Below, piece after piece: positions 21,566 to 32,576 of a stretch of DNA of 64,000 nt. The translations under genes and the position numbers were made by a program. This DNA comes from Branchinecta lynchi (Eukaryota; Arthropoda; Branchiopoda; Anostraca; Branchinectidae): positions 5,091,501 through 5,155,500 of the forward strand of contig JAKZAP010000017.1 in assembly GCA_023053575.1 (NCBI GenBank), read 5' to 3'. The first letter of the stretch is position 1; every line of letters begins with the position of its first letter. The notes under the pieces are model-generated. The model was not told the DNA's origin. It worked only from the letters and a program-made list of their open reading frames with translations, and ran no database searches.

Positions 21566-22621
21566 GTAAGGGCTTTGTCTATACAACAAATGGGAAAACA
21601 AAAGACAACTTATTTTCCACAGCAAAAACACAGCTGGTAGTTATAGGTCGTGTTTGAAAATAGCCGTTTCAACACTATTTTTATGAGCTTGATTTGTTTT
21701 GGAAAATCTACAGAATAAACCTGCAGTGCTGTAGAGTGGAGTCAAATCCATCTTAAATGCATGAGTGCAGGAGGGTGTTATATCTAAAATGATGTATCTG
21801 CTATTGGTTTCTGAAGATAAGAGGTTTTGTAAGAGAGACCGGAATTATTATCTGAGTTGAAACGAGTTCTTTTGGTGGGCTCCTTCGTAAGATGGTGGTC
21901 TCGCCCGTAAGATTGTGGTCTCCCCCGTATTTTATATAACTTGGTGCTCGTCTGGTTCAGTTTTCGTGGTCTCTTGCCCCCTTTTCTTTTTTTTTGTTAG
22001 GTTACTCGTACAATGTGTTATGTAACCTTACTGTGTAACCTTACCTTACTGTGTAACCTTCTAGTTTCAATCATCTTTATGTTCTATAGTTCTCAGTTTC
22101 GGAAACTTTAGTGACAGTATGAAGATAAGCCGCACTGTAAAAGGAATTGAAGCAAATTAAGTATTATTGATGGTGAGGACGGAGAAGTAGGTTTGTCACC
22201 AGAAAAGTAAAACTGAAACAATGGTATTTAATTAAGAGCGTATCGAAATTGATACTGGTGGACAGTTGAAGAAGCCCAACGATTCTCTGATACCGTTGGT
22301 GTCAAAGGAAAACCACGTATCAGGGTATACTGTATAATGTCTAGTGTATAATACTTACAACATTGAGCCTTCCATATTAGAAAGGCCATTTTTCGTCACG
22401 AATCCCGTGGAACAAATCATTTTTGGGTATTTGCCCTACTTTCCTAAAAAAATGACAAATGTGGTTTTGCCTTGTTGATCCGCCGTAAGCCTATTAGAAA
22501 AAGTGACAAGGAATAACCACGTATCTCAGATTGAAATCAAATTGAAAAAGAAAAGCTCCAAGAACCGTCCGCATCTCAGGCTGTATTACTCCGCTTATCT
22601 TCGTCAAACCCTACTTAGCAA
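21566..22621 (+). other. Intron of gene A, first part: nothing else seen
   Basis: Starts at the GTAAGG donor. No open frame with motifs. Short local repeats (CGTAAGATGGTGGTCTC type at about 21888-21920, CCTTACTGTGTAA at about 22026-22055) are the only structure noted. Confidence 0.4.
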
Positions 22622-22795
22622 TTTGTAAAAAGAAGGTGATACCAGCGCAATACCGCAGACAACGCTAGTCAGATGATTCTGTTTCGCTCTCTTCTTCTTC
22701 ATCGGGATCCAGTAAAGCTTCCCGACAGTTCTTCTGGGTCTTCAAATTCTCATATTCGAATCGATATTGCGCTGGTATCACCTTCTTTTTACAAA
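22622..22795. mobile_element. Hairpin MITE, 174 bp
   Basis: TTTGTAAAAAGAAGGTGATA (22622) is exactly inverted at the other end (ending 22795), and the arms continue through CCAGCGCAATA. The loop is non-coding. It sits inside the first visible intron of gene A. Confidence 0.8.
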
Positions 22796-23922
22796 GATTC
22801 ATGAAGTCCTTTTTTTTTAATTCGGAAATAGCGATCGTCTCTTTTTATCATTTTAATAGTTTCATCGTCCTAGCACATCAGGAAGTAATGAACTCGCGCG
22901 ATCAATAAAATTCCGAACCAGCGTTTCCAAAGATTTCCGGTTCCCCCCTCCGAATCCCCCAATATAACCAGATCCGGTCCGGATTTAAAATGGGACGTCT
23001 GAAGCACGTGGTCTTTCTAAATATCAAGTTTCATTTAAATCCGATCACCCGCTCAATAGCACAGCTTGCCACTAGATCCCGGATTCATGATCCCTTCACT
23101 CCACCCACGATGTTTGGATCGGGGAAACTACATTCTCAAGTCAATCTGTCCGGGTGCCAGACACGCCTGCAAAGTTTCGTCGTCCTAGCACACCGGGAAG
23201 TACCAAACTCGCGGGATCGCACTAGAAATTAGGTAACTTCAGTAACCCCCTTAGTGACCGGATCCAGTCAGGTTATGCAATTCGAGTATCTAAGACTTGT
23301 GTTTGTCCTTCCCACTAAGTTTCATCCCGAACGCTCCACTCAAAGCGTTTTCGAAGATTTCCGGTCGGATCTGGTTTGAATTAAAAATGGTGTGTCTGAG
23401 ACGAGGTCTTTCTTTATAGCAAGTTTCGTTAAGAACCGATCACCCTCTCTTAAGTTAAAAATACCTCACTTTTCCGAACTCCCCCTCCCTCCAGCCTGCT
23501 CCCCCCCCCCCTCTTGATGGTCGGATAGAGGAAAGTACTTTATCAAGTCAGTCTGTTCGGGTCCCTGACATGCCTGCCAATTTTCATCGTCCTTGCATAT
23601 CAGGAAGCACCGAAAGCACCGAACTCGCCGGATCACTAGAAATTTGCCCACCTCAACTCCCCCAAAGTGAGCGGATCCGGTCCGGTTATGTCAATCACGT
23701 ATCTAGGACTTGTGCTTGTACTTTCCACCAATTTTTATCCCGATCTCTCCACTCTAAACGTTTTCCAAGAGTTCCGGTTTCCCCCTCCGACTCCCCCCAA
23801 CGTCACCGGATCCGGTCTATGTGAACTGGTCCGGTCTCTGATATGCCTACCAAGTTTCATCGTCCTAGCTTATCTGGAATTGCCCGAACCAGCAAACCCG
23901 GGGCCGACAGACCGACTGATGG

Positions 23923-25569
23923 CCCGTACGGAAAATCTACACCTCGAATCTAGGTCAAAACGGCCTCGTACGTTTGAAACACAAACTAGGTCGTTTTTGC
24001 TGCGTATTCGCTCTCGTTTCCACCTCAAATCTGGGTCAAAACGACCTCGTACATTTGAAACACAAACTAGGCCGTTTTCGCTCTCGTTTTTCACCTCAAA
24101 TTTGGGTCAAAACGACCTCGTACATTTGAAACAGAAACTACCTCGTTTTCTCTCTCGCCTCATTTGGTTTGGTAGCGAATCCACCTCGACCTCGTACATT
24201 TGATACATAAACGACCCTGTTTTCTCAGTAAGCATCACGAGGTCGAAACCAAATAATATTGGTAACAATCGACCATCGCAGCGCCCTTGTCAAGTAACAG
24301 AAATGCGTATCCATTGATCAGTGAATTCTTATAGAACTGTGTCAGAGATTCGGTATTAGCGATGGGTCCAAAATTATACAAAGACAAAACTAGTTTCGCC
24401 AAATGATCGATTTAGGACAAGTAACTCTCGAAATTTGTTGGGTGATTCTTTTGCACCATCGAACAAGGTTCAAACTCAGAAGCTGCTTCTGAAATTTTTT
24501 GAACTTCCCAGTACAGCAATATTTTCAAAACTATAGACGGCAAGGCTTAAATTAAAGCATTTCCGTGGCTCTTACAATTAATAGTTTTTTTTCCTGTCTC
24601 GAAATAAGCAATTAGGGAATAAGGTACCATATACTGGGTAGATTGAATTTGATTAATATAGTGATACATAAAATCGGACTGGATTGCTCTTTGCTCCTAG
24701 GTTTGTGGCAAACGTAAAGCTCGAAAGTAGTTTCTCTCTCATGATAGATATTCCTTCAGCCCGAGCTGACTGCGAATCATATTTGACGGTGCAAAACGGA
24801 TAAGTCTGCTATATTATTAGAGCTATATTTCGGCCCTTCTAGGCAAGGGTCCTCTTCAGGCTCAAGCTGGAAAATGGACTTCCTGGGAAATGGAAAATTA
24901 TGAAAAATGAGCTAGAAAATGACTGGTCAGTTTCCAGCTTGTGCGGCTTAACCCCGAAGGGGACGCTTGCCAAGAAGGAAATATAGCTCTACTAAAATGT
25001 AACTGATTTATCCGTTTTGCACAGTCAAATATTCTTTCTTATTGATCCCCGAATGCAACTGCCTCTGCCTCTGCATCTCGTCAACTACCTTGCCAATCGG
25101 ACTAAAGTCGAAGTATATTAGGAAAAGTCTTTCACCATCCCCTGATGGCAACTTCGCAGTGAAACCCTCGCAGTCGCCCTCGCACTTCACCAAAAACGAG
25201 GTGGACATGAAATCACCCTGATATTTCGCTACCATCTTCGCAGCGAAAACAAGGCCGAAGTTGAATACACCCTCGCCCTTCGCCAAATATGAGGCGGAGG
25301 TAGACTCGCCCTGTCTTTCGCTATCTTTTTCGCAGCGAAAACTAAGGTCGAAGGGAAATCCGCCTTCGACCTTTACCAAACAGGATAGCGAACGCGAGAT
25401 CTCCCTCTCCTTCGCCTTCATATTCGCAGCGAAAATGTAGGTCGAAGTATAATTCGCCATCAATATTCGTCCTCGCTATACTTCCGCCCGCATTTCGCTA
25501 CCGAAAATACCGTTTCGTCCTCGATTCGAGGTGTAAAATGGCATTCGACGTGGAGATTTTCCGTACGGG
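23923..25569. mobile_element. 1.65 kb TIR element (CCCGTACGG ends) inside R2
   Basis: The left end CCCGTACGGAAAATCT and right end AGATTTTCCGTACGGG are inverted copies, and the similarity continues into the CTCGAAT region. R2 tail sequence continues on both sides (CGACTGATGG and GGACACAATTAC), marking a clean insertion with at most a 2 bp GG duplication. The left interior is about 75 bp repeats of CCTCGTACATTTGAAACA; the right interior (25080-25530) is repeats of TTCGCAGCGAAAA with AAGGTCGAAG. No transposase seen. Confidence 0.7.
24781..25029. mobile_element. Hairpin MITE nested in the 1.65 kb element
   Basis: The arms TTTGACGGTGCAAAACGGAT and its complement at 25010-25029 pair, as do GAGCTATATTTC / GAAATATAGCTC and CTTCTAGGCAAGGGTCC / its counterpart in the right arm. 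The outer sequence matches the hairpin inserted at about 13826-13895. Non-coding. Confidence 0.7.
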
Positions 25570-25619
25570 GGACACAATTACAATCGCTATATGGCCCTAT
25601 AAATTATTGACAGGACACA

Positions 25620-26189
25620 CTAATAGAAAACAGTAACCTACTGTATCGCCTTGAATGTTGTCTGTTCTCGTGCGTCAGCGAGAATATGATTAATAGCTTT
25701 CTTGGTACCTTTCAGTATTTCCTCAAAATCATCATATTATTGAAATATGTGGTTATTCAGATACCTGTAACTCCGTCAATGTGCTTCAGAAATATGCGAG
25801 TTACGGACCATTCAACGGAGAATTTTTCGGAACCTAAAAAATCTTAAAATCGTAAAAAGGTCAATAGAATATGGCAGAATATAGAATAATGGCACCTGAC
25901 AATTCAGTACAGTATAATAATCTAAAAAAACGTAACGGACAAGCCGATGGGTTGTTTTTGCACCAAAACCGGGACAGAAGTTTAAGGTAGCTTATAGCCG
26001 CGTTAGCTTTTTTAAACTTACTCTCAACCTATCTTTACCACCTCAGATCTAACGTTATGTAAGGCCTACTCCCAGCAGCTTCAGTTCGTTTACCTGACAT
26101 GCTTCTGAGAATGGGTTAAAGGAGAGGGTACCTTGACAGAAATAAACTGTTAAAATCACAGACTTGATCATATTAACAACCATTTGTTA
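25620..26189. other. Intron of gene A: unassigned
   Basis: No recognisable gene or repeat. Sequence is A+T-rich without exon-like frames. Confidence 0.3.
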
Positions 26190-26760
26190 AACCCTGCTTC
26201 CTCGCATCTGTCTTTCATTTTGGTTACTGAGCTACTATGGATAATTTTGTAACATTTTTCAGAAGAGACAGTTCATCCACGGATTTCAGACGGTCTGTTG
26301 AACTTTGGGACAGCTCGTTGACTATGACAAGAAACAACAATGGATAAAAAATAGTACCCTGGGGCACACCGCAAAAAAATGGGAGGGAAGAACACTTTGA
26401 TTTATATTTTGTCCGTTGTGGTTAATGCGACAGAAAAACCCGCAAAAACTTTCACAAGGAAAGGGTTGACATTAATATCCAATTCCAACTTATTCAAAAG
26501 CACACTGTGGCAAACAAGATCAAACACTTTCCTCAGGTCAATCGGAATTAAGTTGAGCCAACGTTCAAGGTCCTCCAGATGCTTGAGCGTAGTGTCAAGT
26601 AAACTGATCAGGTAATGTTACTTGGTTGACGCCCTCAGCAGATTCCCAAACTGTTTAAGGTCGATCAGCACCAGTGTTAACTTGTTAACCCTTAGCTACA
26701 AAACTTTTATATACCTTGCTGAAAATAAGCGTCATCGTTATTGGTTGCCCACCTGAAAAA
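26190..26760 (-). pseudogene. LINE C reverse-transcriptase fragment
   Basis: On the minus strand DLRKVFDLVCHSVLLNKLE (about 26555-26495) and GVPQGTIFYPLLFLVIVNEL (about 26380-26320) match the second and third conserved blocks of non-LTR reverse transcriptases. The catalytic aspartate before KVFD is still present. The FADD block and everything after are lost or decayed. It is a dead fragment inside an intron of gene A. Confidence 0.7.
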
Positions 26761-27025
26761 TCATTGGCAGAATCCTTTTGGGGATAGATGTAGCAAAACC
26801 ATTTTTCGGTCCAGACGGATACAAGTCCTACCAGTTTTTATTATAACATTAAAAATGTGCGTTGAGATGTTTTGTTTTTGAAGAGCAGTAGGCTATGTTG
26901 TGTAGTTCTAAATAATTGACTGATTGATCAATAATGGGTTTCGTTTGCATATTGAATCGATCTGTCTCGTATCTCTACTCGGTTCGATCCCGTCTGACGG
27001 TATTGACGGTTGTGCTATTGCGGGC

Positions 27026-27893
27026 GGGATCGACTAAAAAGAGGCACGGCACGGCACGACATGGTGCAGGAGGCATGCTACTAAAAAGAGGCAAACGTAC
27101 TAAAAAGAGGCACGGCATACTAAAAGAAGGCATGCCTGCACCAGGAGGCATGCACCGTCTGTGCCTTTTTTTAGGACCCGTTTTCTGGCGTGCCTCTTTT
27201 TAGTATACTCCAGCTTCTTTGCATAAAAATCGATTTTTTTGGCGTGCTTTTTTTGTGCTCGACTTCTTTGGGTTAAAAAAGATGATTCTATAACGTGCCT
27301 TTTTAGGACCCTTTCTGGCGTGCCTTTTTATGACCCTTTTCTGGCGTGCCTTTTTCTAGTAGGCTACTCGACTTCTTTGGGTTAAAAGGTGATTCTATAA
27401 CGTGCCTTTTAGGACCCTTTTTCTGGCGTGCCTCTTTTTAGTACTCGAGCTTCTTTGCATAAAAATGGATTTTTCTGGCGCGCCTTTTTTAGTGCTCGTT
27501 TAGGACCCTTTTCTGGCGTGCGTTTTTAGGACCCTTTTCTGGCGTGCATTTTTCTAGTAGGTGATTCTATAACTTGCCTTTTTAAGACCCTTTTTAGGCA
27601 CACCAGAAAGGGTCATAAAAAGGCACGTTATAGAATCACCTTTTTTAACCCAAAGAAGTCGAGCACAAAAAAGGCACGCCAAAAAAATCGATTTTTATGC
27701 AAAGAAGCTGGAGTACTAAAAAGAGGCACGCCAGAAAACGGGTCCTAAAAAAAGGCACAGACGGTGCATGCCTCCTGGTGCAGGCATGCCTTCTTTTAGT
27801 ATGCCGTGCCTCTTTTTAGTACGTGTGCCTCTTTTTAGTAGCATGCCTCCTGCACCATGCCGTGCCGTGCCGTGCCTCGTTTTAGTCGATCCC
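27026..27893. mobile_element. 868 bp giant palindromic element (GGGATCGACTAAAA ends)
   Basis: The left arm starts GGGATCGACTAAAAAGAGGC and the right arm ends in its complement. Both arms share long blocks: GCACGG repeats, AGGCATGCCTGCACCAGGAG, AAAAATCGATTTTTTTGGCG. They pair over at least 230 bp. The middle (about 27290-27600) is about 27 bp repeats of GGCGTGCCTTTTTAGGACCC. The flanks ATTGCGGGC and ATTGCTGGC are a near-perfect 9 bp target duplication. Long TIRs plus a 9 bp duplication suggest a Mutator-like or foldback element (inference). No coding. Confidence 0.8.
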
Positions 27894-28335
27894 ATTGCTG
27901 GCTATGCGGAATCTGGTGTAGCGAAATCTGGTGATGGTGGTATTTGCTATGCATTCTGTCGTGTTTTCATCAGTTGTCTAGAGTCTCGATCCACGATAAA
28001 CAGACATAGGAAATTGATCTTTCTTTCTCCCTTTTCCTAGGTCGAGTCGCTAGGTCCTCCGGGTTCCCCCAGAATCGATCAAAAATAGAAAAAAGGTCGG
28101 TTTTAAGAAATGTCTTAGCTGAGCTGTTTAGTTCGGTGTAAATATGAAAGACTACTTTGTCAGAATATCCTTAAATTAGTTCTAAGATCGTGTTTTAATG
28201 AAAATTTGAAATTTTTGGAAAGAATAGAAAAGCGGTGTACTTATACCGAGGCATACACTCTAAAAGCAATTCCTCTGACTCCAGCTTAATGTAAACCGCA
28301 GGACGAACCAGGCAGTTTCCCTTCCCACCTGAATA

Positions 28336-28569
28336 TTACGGTAATCCAACATCGGAGTGGTGAATGCTTGGGATTTTGTAATCCTCTTTTGGAGGCCTCG
28401 CAGATTCATTTGAACCGTTATCGAGCGGTGGATGAGAGACTTGGTAAACTCTATGCGGATTGTAGTAAAGCGATGTAGGACTATCGTGCACCGGTAATTG
28501 ATCCATTGGCGGGTTACGATAAATTATATTCGGAGAGCAATTCACCGGCATCGGGTTGATAGGAACCAT
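28336..28569 (-). CDS. Proline/serine/tyrosine-rich frame, possible exon, function unknown
   Basis: A 77-codon minus-strand frame, opened by a TGA about 24 bases upstream and ending GLP-stop, encodes a low-complexity polar tail (NPPMDQLPVHDSPTSLYYNP, then ARPPKEDYKIP). It is not a translation of any repeat recognised here. AGTCCAG just upstream of its ATG could be a splice acceptor. It resembles cytoplasmic C-terminal tails of small membrane proteins, but nothing links it to a helix-bearing exon. Weak evidence for a real exon. Confidence 0.25.
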   Translation of the reverse strand: MVPINPMPVNCSPNIIYRNPPMDQLPVHDSPTSLYYNPHRVYQVSHPPLDNGSNESARPPKEDYKIPSIHHSDVGLP

Positions 28570-29445
28570 TTTTGCTGGACTTTTAATACTGTTTCAATCC
28601 GTTTAGTAGCTTATACAGTCCACTTTTGGGTTGATCCAGACCATTTTAGTCATTTTAAAATCCTTTTCCCACTGCCCGTTTGAGGTCTATCGTACCTCTT
28701 ACCCCACCTTCCGTATCCTGCCTAATGAATTGGCTGCTCTCCATATCGAAAGGGGACCTCCGCACTGAGGATAGAAATTCGAAACCAACACTGGAAGTCC
28801 TTATTAAATTTCTTTACTGAAGTAATCGTGCTAAAATTAAGGCACATAAAAATAGGCTTTCTTGCATGCCCATGGAGGTGGGCGAACCTGCAATTCTTCG
28901 TTTTGGTTTCGTTGAGTTTTCTTGCCTGGCTTCTTCTCCATAAGCCCGAGGACGTACCTAAAAGGGAATTCTTCTATTTAATTCTACCCATGTTTCGTTG
29001 TGATCGTATATATTACCTTTCGTGCGGGAACTTTTGCGTATTGAAACCTTTGAAGTGGCTGTGTCCCAGACCTTTGAAGTGAAGTAGGCAATGATTGAGC
29101 GGGATACTCAATCTTTCAAGTGGAAGAAATTTTGCCCAAACCCAAAGCCTTGCGTCATAAGGCGCCTATCCTAAAACCACGTAAGAAAATCCATCAGACA
29201 TTTTCACGATCACTGATCAAACACCCTCGCTGCAGAAATACAGGGCATGAGATTTAATTAATAAATGGAGGTGTCGCCAAAATCAGTTACAGGGATCAGA
29301 TTTTGCCTAGTTTTGCCCCAACCAATTTGTTTTACTTTCCTAGAATCCTCAATACAATAGAAAAGGGGTAAGATACAGCGGAAATGATGACTTTTATCAT
29401 GCTCTTAGACCTTGTGGCAAGGCCAATTTTGTGTGTTTCTTGCAG
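28570..29445. other. Intron of gene A before exon 29446
   Basis: An 84-codon plus-strand frame at 28828-29082 has one hydrophobic run (LQFFVLVSLSFLAWLLL) but no clean splice borders. A 45-base stretch at about 29018-29060 repeats 21238-21280. The acceptor tract GTGTGTTTCTTGCAG closes the region. Confidence 0.35.
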
Positions 29446-29623
29446 AAACAAAAAATTTGCGTCGTTCTCTATATCATCCTAGAAGTCGTTGATCTACTTG
29501 CGGATACCATCCTCCTGGTCTTAGTGGCTTTGATATCCCAGGACGTAACTTTGAAACCAGAAGTTTCAGCTGACGTGGCTGTTAGAGGGTATATTGAGCT
29601 TGGCATCACTGCTTGTTTTCTTG
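29446..29623 (+). CDS. Gene A, internal exon (transmembrane segment 3 and start of 4)
   Basis: Acceptor GTGTGTTTCTTGCAG and donor GTAAGT are both textbook. The 59 codons plus one base start KQKICVVLYIILEVVDLL, run through a long helix (to VLVALIS), a polar loop (QDVTLKPEVSADVAV) and the first half of another helix (GYIELGITACFL). The phase-0 start fits exon 21480-21565 and the phase-1 end fits exon 40757. The minus-strand exon 47362-47167 aligns position by position at its start (NQSLFVFLYII) and has the same ACL-plus-one-base GTAAGT end. This is the best-supported host exon in the window. Confidence 0.75.
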
Positions 29624-30084
29624 GTAAGTCTACAATCATCATTTTTCTCCTGTTTTCTCTCAAATCCAGAGGCTCGGACTACTTCAAGCACCGATGTCAA
29701 ATAAGGTTCTCGCCGTTGTAAAGTAGCACGCCAGTCTCTCCTGTTCGAGGCTAAATATCCTTTATTTTAACGAACTTTTACAGATGTGCAACGGGAATAA
29801 GCTCAAAGTCAAGAAACTTTTAATTTAAAACAGACAGTCAAAATCAAACAGTCAAGTCATTAATCTTCTTGTTTACTTCCATCAGATATATTACATTTAA
29901 CATTACACAGCACGGTTTGATAAGGGATATTGGCGTGATAAGAGAAAGGCGCAAAACAAACAGTTCAGTGGACTAGATACGGAAACGGCAATTCTCAACA
30001 CTAAAGTCAGAAACAAGCATTCCGCTGAATTTCCCTCTTGAAAAAGGCTCGTTAAATGTTCTTGCCCTTCTAAGGACCACCTAC

Positions 30085-30580
30085 AAACAACGAGGCCTTT
30101 CTATAACAAGGACATCATCGCCATTGAGCAAGTTCAGAGACGAGCAACAAAAACAGTGCCAGCCATTCGCCATCTGCCTTATGAACAACGACTTAAAAAA
30201 TTACGATTACCCAGTTTATCTTATAGATTCCTCCGAGGTGATTTGATTGAAACTTTTAAGATTTGTCATAGTTACTATGATAACATAAGGCCTGATGATG
30301 TCCTCACTTTCAATCATAACGGTCTCAGAGGACACAGCTTGAAAATTCGTGGTGAGAAATTCCGAAAAGACATTGGAAAATGGAGCTTCAAAAACCGGAT
30401 AGTGGAATACTGGAATAATCTCCCCGAAAATGTCGTAAATGCCGAAAATATCAATCAGTTTAAAGCAGGCGTGGATCGACACCTGGCTGAAATTGAATTT
30501 AGTGTACACAGTGTCCCGAGAAATTAACAGAGGCGAAAGCCTTTTTTACTGCAGTTATATTATTATTATTATTAAATCAA
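30085..30580 (+). pseudogene. LINE C-terminal fragment with (ATT)n tail
   Basis: A frame from about 30090 to 30527 encodes the end of a CR1-like ORF2. It shows RPFYNKDIIAIEQVQRRATK, then LPYEQRLKKLRLPSL, DLIETFKI, SFKNRIVEYWNNLPENVVNA and a final basic tail. It ends in stop TAA, and an ATT microsatellite follows at about 30555-30575, as at CR1-type 3' ends. It is 5'-truncated, as is common for LINE insertions, and lies in the intron after gene A exon 29446-29623, on the same strand. Confidence 0.8.
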
Positions 30581-31954
30581 CTAGTTATTCTAGTGGACGT
30601 ATTATTGAGTTCACTTGTCATCTGCTTACGCTCCCTTCAGAGAACTTTTGCCGCATTGAGAATATTGAAAAAGAGTTCCGTTACAGTTACCTACTATACA
30701 GGTTGAAGCTGGCTACCCTAGACCAACCTCGCTATCCCGCAACACATTGCAGACCTCAGCGAGAAAAGTCCCAAGAAAATCGTAAACATAACACTCATGA
30801 CCCCTTCAAAAGATATGTAAGGCTCCCTCGGTGGTTTTTACTTCTTTGGTAACCCTTTTTGAGTTATGTACGCTTGTACGGGTTACGATCGACTGTATTG
30901 CACGAGATGGTAGACGCGAAGGCGACCTTATTTGGCGGCTTGCGAGCAGCCGCCGGATTGAGGGTTGCTTAGGTAGCGTAGACGATAGCGTTCGGCAAGG
31001 CGTATATTTGGTTCTTGCTTTCCTATCTGCTGTGGTGAACAATCTACCCGCTTTCTAAGTCTTAAATCGTAAACTCTCAAGTCATGATGCATGGTTGTTA
31101 TATTCTGAAGCTGGTACAAAATATAAGTTAGATGATAGGTAATTGGCTAGTTAGAAGTAGGAGGACGAGTAGTAGGTTGTGTTGAAGAAGGCATTGATTG
31201 GCTAACTGTGTGTTACATAAGAAGAGATGAGTTGAGCTGAGAAGAGTTCGGCCAGGGTGGCGGAGGAAGATGGATCTGAAATAAACTTACTTTAGTTACA
31301 TTTTGAATTCTTGTACCAACAAGTGTGCTGGGGAACGGCTAGATTAAACCTCCCCGAATCCAGCCCGAAAATCTTTCGCGTCGTCGGGTTTGCCCTTAAG
31401 AAAGGTTAACTCCTGATTGGCTGGCTGAAACCTGATGATGGTGGTGGCTTTCTTCTAAAGGTCTTCTGCCATTTCTGCATTTTGACCGTGTGACAGGGAT
31501 CTGGACTTTGCAGTGATTTATTTGGTTGGGTTCGAGCTGTCAGCCAACGTCCGTCAGAAAAGACAGGGAAAATAAATCTTAGAGAGGGAGGGCTGTTATA
31601 AAATAATTTAGCAAACTAGATGGATCTTACCTTATGTGTTTGGTAATGCTCATCCTTAAGGAGGGGAAGTATCCTTACAGATACATTTGTTGCTCCAGCA
31701 TTTGTATAGTAGCAATTCAGATGAGATCCGAAGTATCGATGATCTACTCTTTTCATCTATCCTGTTAGACGAAGCAAACCGCATTGATTTAACCGAATTT
31801 TCTTTACTTTTTAAAAAGACAAACAGGTGAAATTTGGCAGTAACACTGTGATAGTTGCTAGTAATCTATTAAATTCTGATCACTATTCACCGAATAGCTC
31901 CGAAGTGGCATATAACCATATTATGGAGCGGAACACCGGGTTTCTGGAATAATT
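30581..31954. other. Intron of gene A: unassigned
   Basis: Frames at 30439-30852 and 30806-31058 have no motifs. GGCGGCTTGCGAGCAGCCGCC at about 30932 is a local hairpin. Nothing else recognised. Confidence 0.3.
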
Positions 31955-32576
31955 TGTCTGTTTTGGGATCGCAAAACGTAAGTGGAGGAATACCTATGAC
32001 ATCGTAAAAGTTGTCCGTCTATCCTTCTGTCCATCTGTCTGTCTGTCGGTCCGTCTGTCCGTCCGTCCGTCCGTCCGCCCGTCTGTCCGTCTGTCTGTCC
32101 GTCCGTCCGTCTGTCCGTCCGTCCGTCCGTCCGTCTGTCCGTCCGTCGGTCTGTCCGTCTGTTAGCACGATAACTTTCGAAGGGAATAAGATATTTTGAT
32201 GAAACTTGGTATGAGAACTCTTTGGGTCAAGGTTAAGGTAAATTTCGTAGATGGGCTCTGTAGCTCTACATTTAGGGGTGGGGAAGGGGGTTCAAAATAA
32301 GGGGCAAACAAAATATTTTCAAACAGATAATGGTATAGTCGATTATGGAGTAAGAAGACATGCTGAACATGAATATGCAAAACATTTTCTCGTCCGACAA
32401 GTAGTTCGCCGGGAATCCCTTGAAAACCGGAAAGTTGCTTACAAGTAAAAGTTTCATTTGAAGTTGATTAAATGCTCGGTTTCGGGGTAATAAAACATGA
32501 TGAACACGATGGTGAAAACCATTTTCTTACCGGACGAGTAGTTTGTCCGAAATCCGGAAAAAAAAAGTTAAGCTGG
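31955..32576 (-). repeat. R1 repeat copy, inverted, interrupted by LINE D (continues 33947-34020)
   Basis: Starts with GGGATCGCAAAACGTAAGTG and ATGACATCGTAAAAG, then a GTCCGTCTGTCC microsatellite, ATAACTTTCGAAGG, ATGGGCTCTGTAGCTCTACA and GACAAGTAGTTCGCCGG. The next R1 unit resumes at 33947 (CAGACATGCTGAACAC, CAACTAATTGGCCCGG), so LINE D at 32577-33946 landed inside it. Confidence 0.7.
32005..32165 (+). repeat. (GTCCGTCT)n microsatellite
   Basis: About 160 bases of GTCC/GTCT units expanded from the short GTCCGTC tract that normally ends R1. The 62-codon frame over it (VCPSVRPS type) is an artefact. Confidence 0.9.

Larger units (their letters stand above)
22850..25610 (+). mobile_element. R2 composite repeat, split by an inserted element
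   Basis: R2 blocks run from about 22850 (ATCGTCCTAGCACATCAGGA) to 23922. After a 1.65 kb insertion the R2 tail resumes at 25570 with ACACAATTACAATCGCTATA and a decayed terminal hairpin. C-tracts and GGATCCGGTCCGG phrases repeat as in other copies. The 178-codon frame at 23667-24203 crosses the insertion border and is not a gene. Confidence 0.65.

Noticed and set aside
23667..24203. 178-codon plus-strand frame with repeated RPRTFETQTRSF
   Set aside because: Translation of R2 blocks running into the tandem array of the CCCGTACGG element.
25008..25463. 151-codon minus-strand frame with charged repeats
   Set aside because: Translation of the TTCGCAGCGAAAA tandem array and part of a hairpin MITE.
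32011..32199. 62-codon serine/valine/proline repeat protein
   Set aside because: Pure translation of the GTCCGTCT microsatellite.
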